NCBI GenBank assembly: GCA_913040765.1
Contig: CAJWIA010000078.1
Span: 1-6,990 of the forward strand
Length of the DNA: 6,990 nucleotides
Reading direction: 5' to 3'
Source: an uncultured Anaerolineales bacterium
Lineage (GTDB): Bacteria; Chloroflexota; Anaerolineae; Anaerolineales; UBA11657
The translations under genes and the position numbers were made by a program. Below are positions 6,563-6,990 of the stretch, in pieces. Position 1 is the first letter of the stretch. The number at the start of each line of letters is the position of its first letter. The notes beneath the pieces were generated by a model, which saw only the letters and a program-made list of their open reading frames with translations, made no database searches and was not told the origin of the DNA.

Positions 6563-6990
6563 TCAGAAACTATCTTCGTTTTTGCGTATAACTTTTGCAG
6601 GAACGCCTAATGCTACAACTTTATCTGGTAAATCTTTAGTTACTACTGCTCCTGCACCTATCATTGACGACTTACCCACATTTATTTGGTCTAAAACTGA
6701 TGCTCCCATACTAATTATGCAGCTATTACCAATATTACTTGAGCCAGCTATAGTAGCCGCAGGACCAATGTTGGAATATTTACCTATTGTTGATTCGTGG
6801 CCAATAGAAGCAACTCTATTAATAATCGAGAAATCGCCAATTTGTGCATTAGGTGCTATGACTACACCTGGCGCAATAATCACACCTTCTCCAATATGAA
6901 CATTGGATCCAATATGAGCCTTGGGGTGAATAAGCTGACAAAAATTGATATCGAATCTATCCTTGATTGTAGCAACTAGTTTATGCTTTG
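6563..6990 (-). CDS. NeuD/PglD-type acyltransferase, hexapeptide repeat (5' end beyond window)
   Basis: A left-handed beta-helix acyltransferase that would move an acetyl group (or similar acyl from acyl-CoA) to an amino or hydroxyl group of a sugar. I extended the reading frame to the right edge: 141 codons are open with no stop. The first candidate start, a GTG at 6883, is internal, because helix repeats (IHPKAHIGSNVHIGEG) already run upstream of it. The family is about 195-220 residues, so some 60-70 residues of the N-terminal nucleotide-binding domain lie outside. Hexapeptide repeats run IGSNV, IGDFS, IGKYS, IGNSC, VGKSS. The SIGHEST segment carries the His expected to be the catalytic base, as in PglD. 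The end reads VVTKDLPDKVVALGVPAKVIRKN, with the usual GVPAK. It is the first visible gene; a 143-bp gap separates it from the PseG-like gene. NeuD-type O-acetylation and PglD/LegH-type N-acetylation are both possible. Confidence 0.9.
   Translation of the reverse strand, partial: KHKLVATIKDRFDINFCQLIHPKAHIGSNVHIGEGVIIAPGVVIAPNAQIGDFSIINRVASIGHESTIGKYSNIGPAATIAGSSNIGNSCIISMGASVLDQINVGKSSMIGAGAVVTKDLPDKVVALGVPAKVIRKNEDSF

Noticed and set aside
6563..6883. Acyltransferase as a complete 106-residue protein starting at the GTG at 6883
   Set aside because: The same frame stays open to the window edge and encodes more hexapeptide repeats upstream, so the gene is cut by the window and does not start here.
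6582..6899. 105-codon ORF on the plus strand
   Set aside because: It lies antisense to the acyltransferase, whose hexapeptide repeats give low stop frequency on the opposite strand. Its product shows no domain and it runs against the direction of every real gene.

Overview
The window is one run of eight genes, all on the minus strand and read from right to left. They have the make-up of a cell-surface sugar (nonulosonic acid-type or related amino-sugar) biosynthesis and modification cluster. The DNA is AT-rich, roughly 40% GC by eye, gene-dense and free of introns, with bacterial starts (ATG, one GTG) and several Shine-Dalgarno sites. This points to a bacterium, plausibly a Gram-negative one, since such clusters are typical of O-antigen, capsule and flagellin glycosylation islands. 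The sequence does not settle the genus. I see no RNA gene, mobile element, CRISPR array or strong terminator.

In transcription order the genes are: a NeuD/PglD-type left-handed beta-helix acyltransferase whose start lies beyond the right edge (6990-6563); a PseG/SpsG-family nucleotide-sugar hydrolase (6419-5358); a PIG-L/LmbE zinc deacetylase (5311-4619); a D-isomer 2-hydroxyacid dehydrogenase of the phosphoglycerate dehydrogenase type (4522-3584); a Gfo/Idh/MocA sugar dehydrogenase resembling the WlbA/WbpB group (3581-2481); an extended-SDR nucleotide-sugar epimerase/dehydratase (2478-1537); a class I SAM methyltransferase with an N-terminal four-cysteine zinc ribbon (1492-593); and a classical SDR oxidoreductase cut by the left edge (565-1).

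Spacing suggests three blocks. A 143-bp gap separates the acyltransferase from the PseG-like gene, and a 96-bp gap separates the deacetylase from the 2-hydroxyacid dehydrogenase. Each gap carries a short perfect inverted repeat. The last five genes are tightly packed, with two consecutive junctions of only 2 bp that share the same TAATT-(A/G)TG sequence. All gaps are under 150 bp, so one polycistronic message is likely, possibly with internal promoters.

My reading, an inference, is that the PseG-like hydrolase releases a sugar from UDP. The deacetylase and acyltransferase would then exchange N- or O-acyl groups, while four oxidoreductases and a methyltransferase alter the ring, side chain or an acyl substituent. 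The usual pathway-defining genes (NeuB/PseI synthase, CMP transferase, PseB/PseC) are not in the window and would be expected beyond the right edge. The exact combination of PseG-like, PIG-L, 2-hydroxyacid dehydrogenase, Gfo/Idh, epimerase, methyltransferase and SDR matches no characterised pathway that I can name. It is the best candidate here for undescribed biochemistry.
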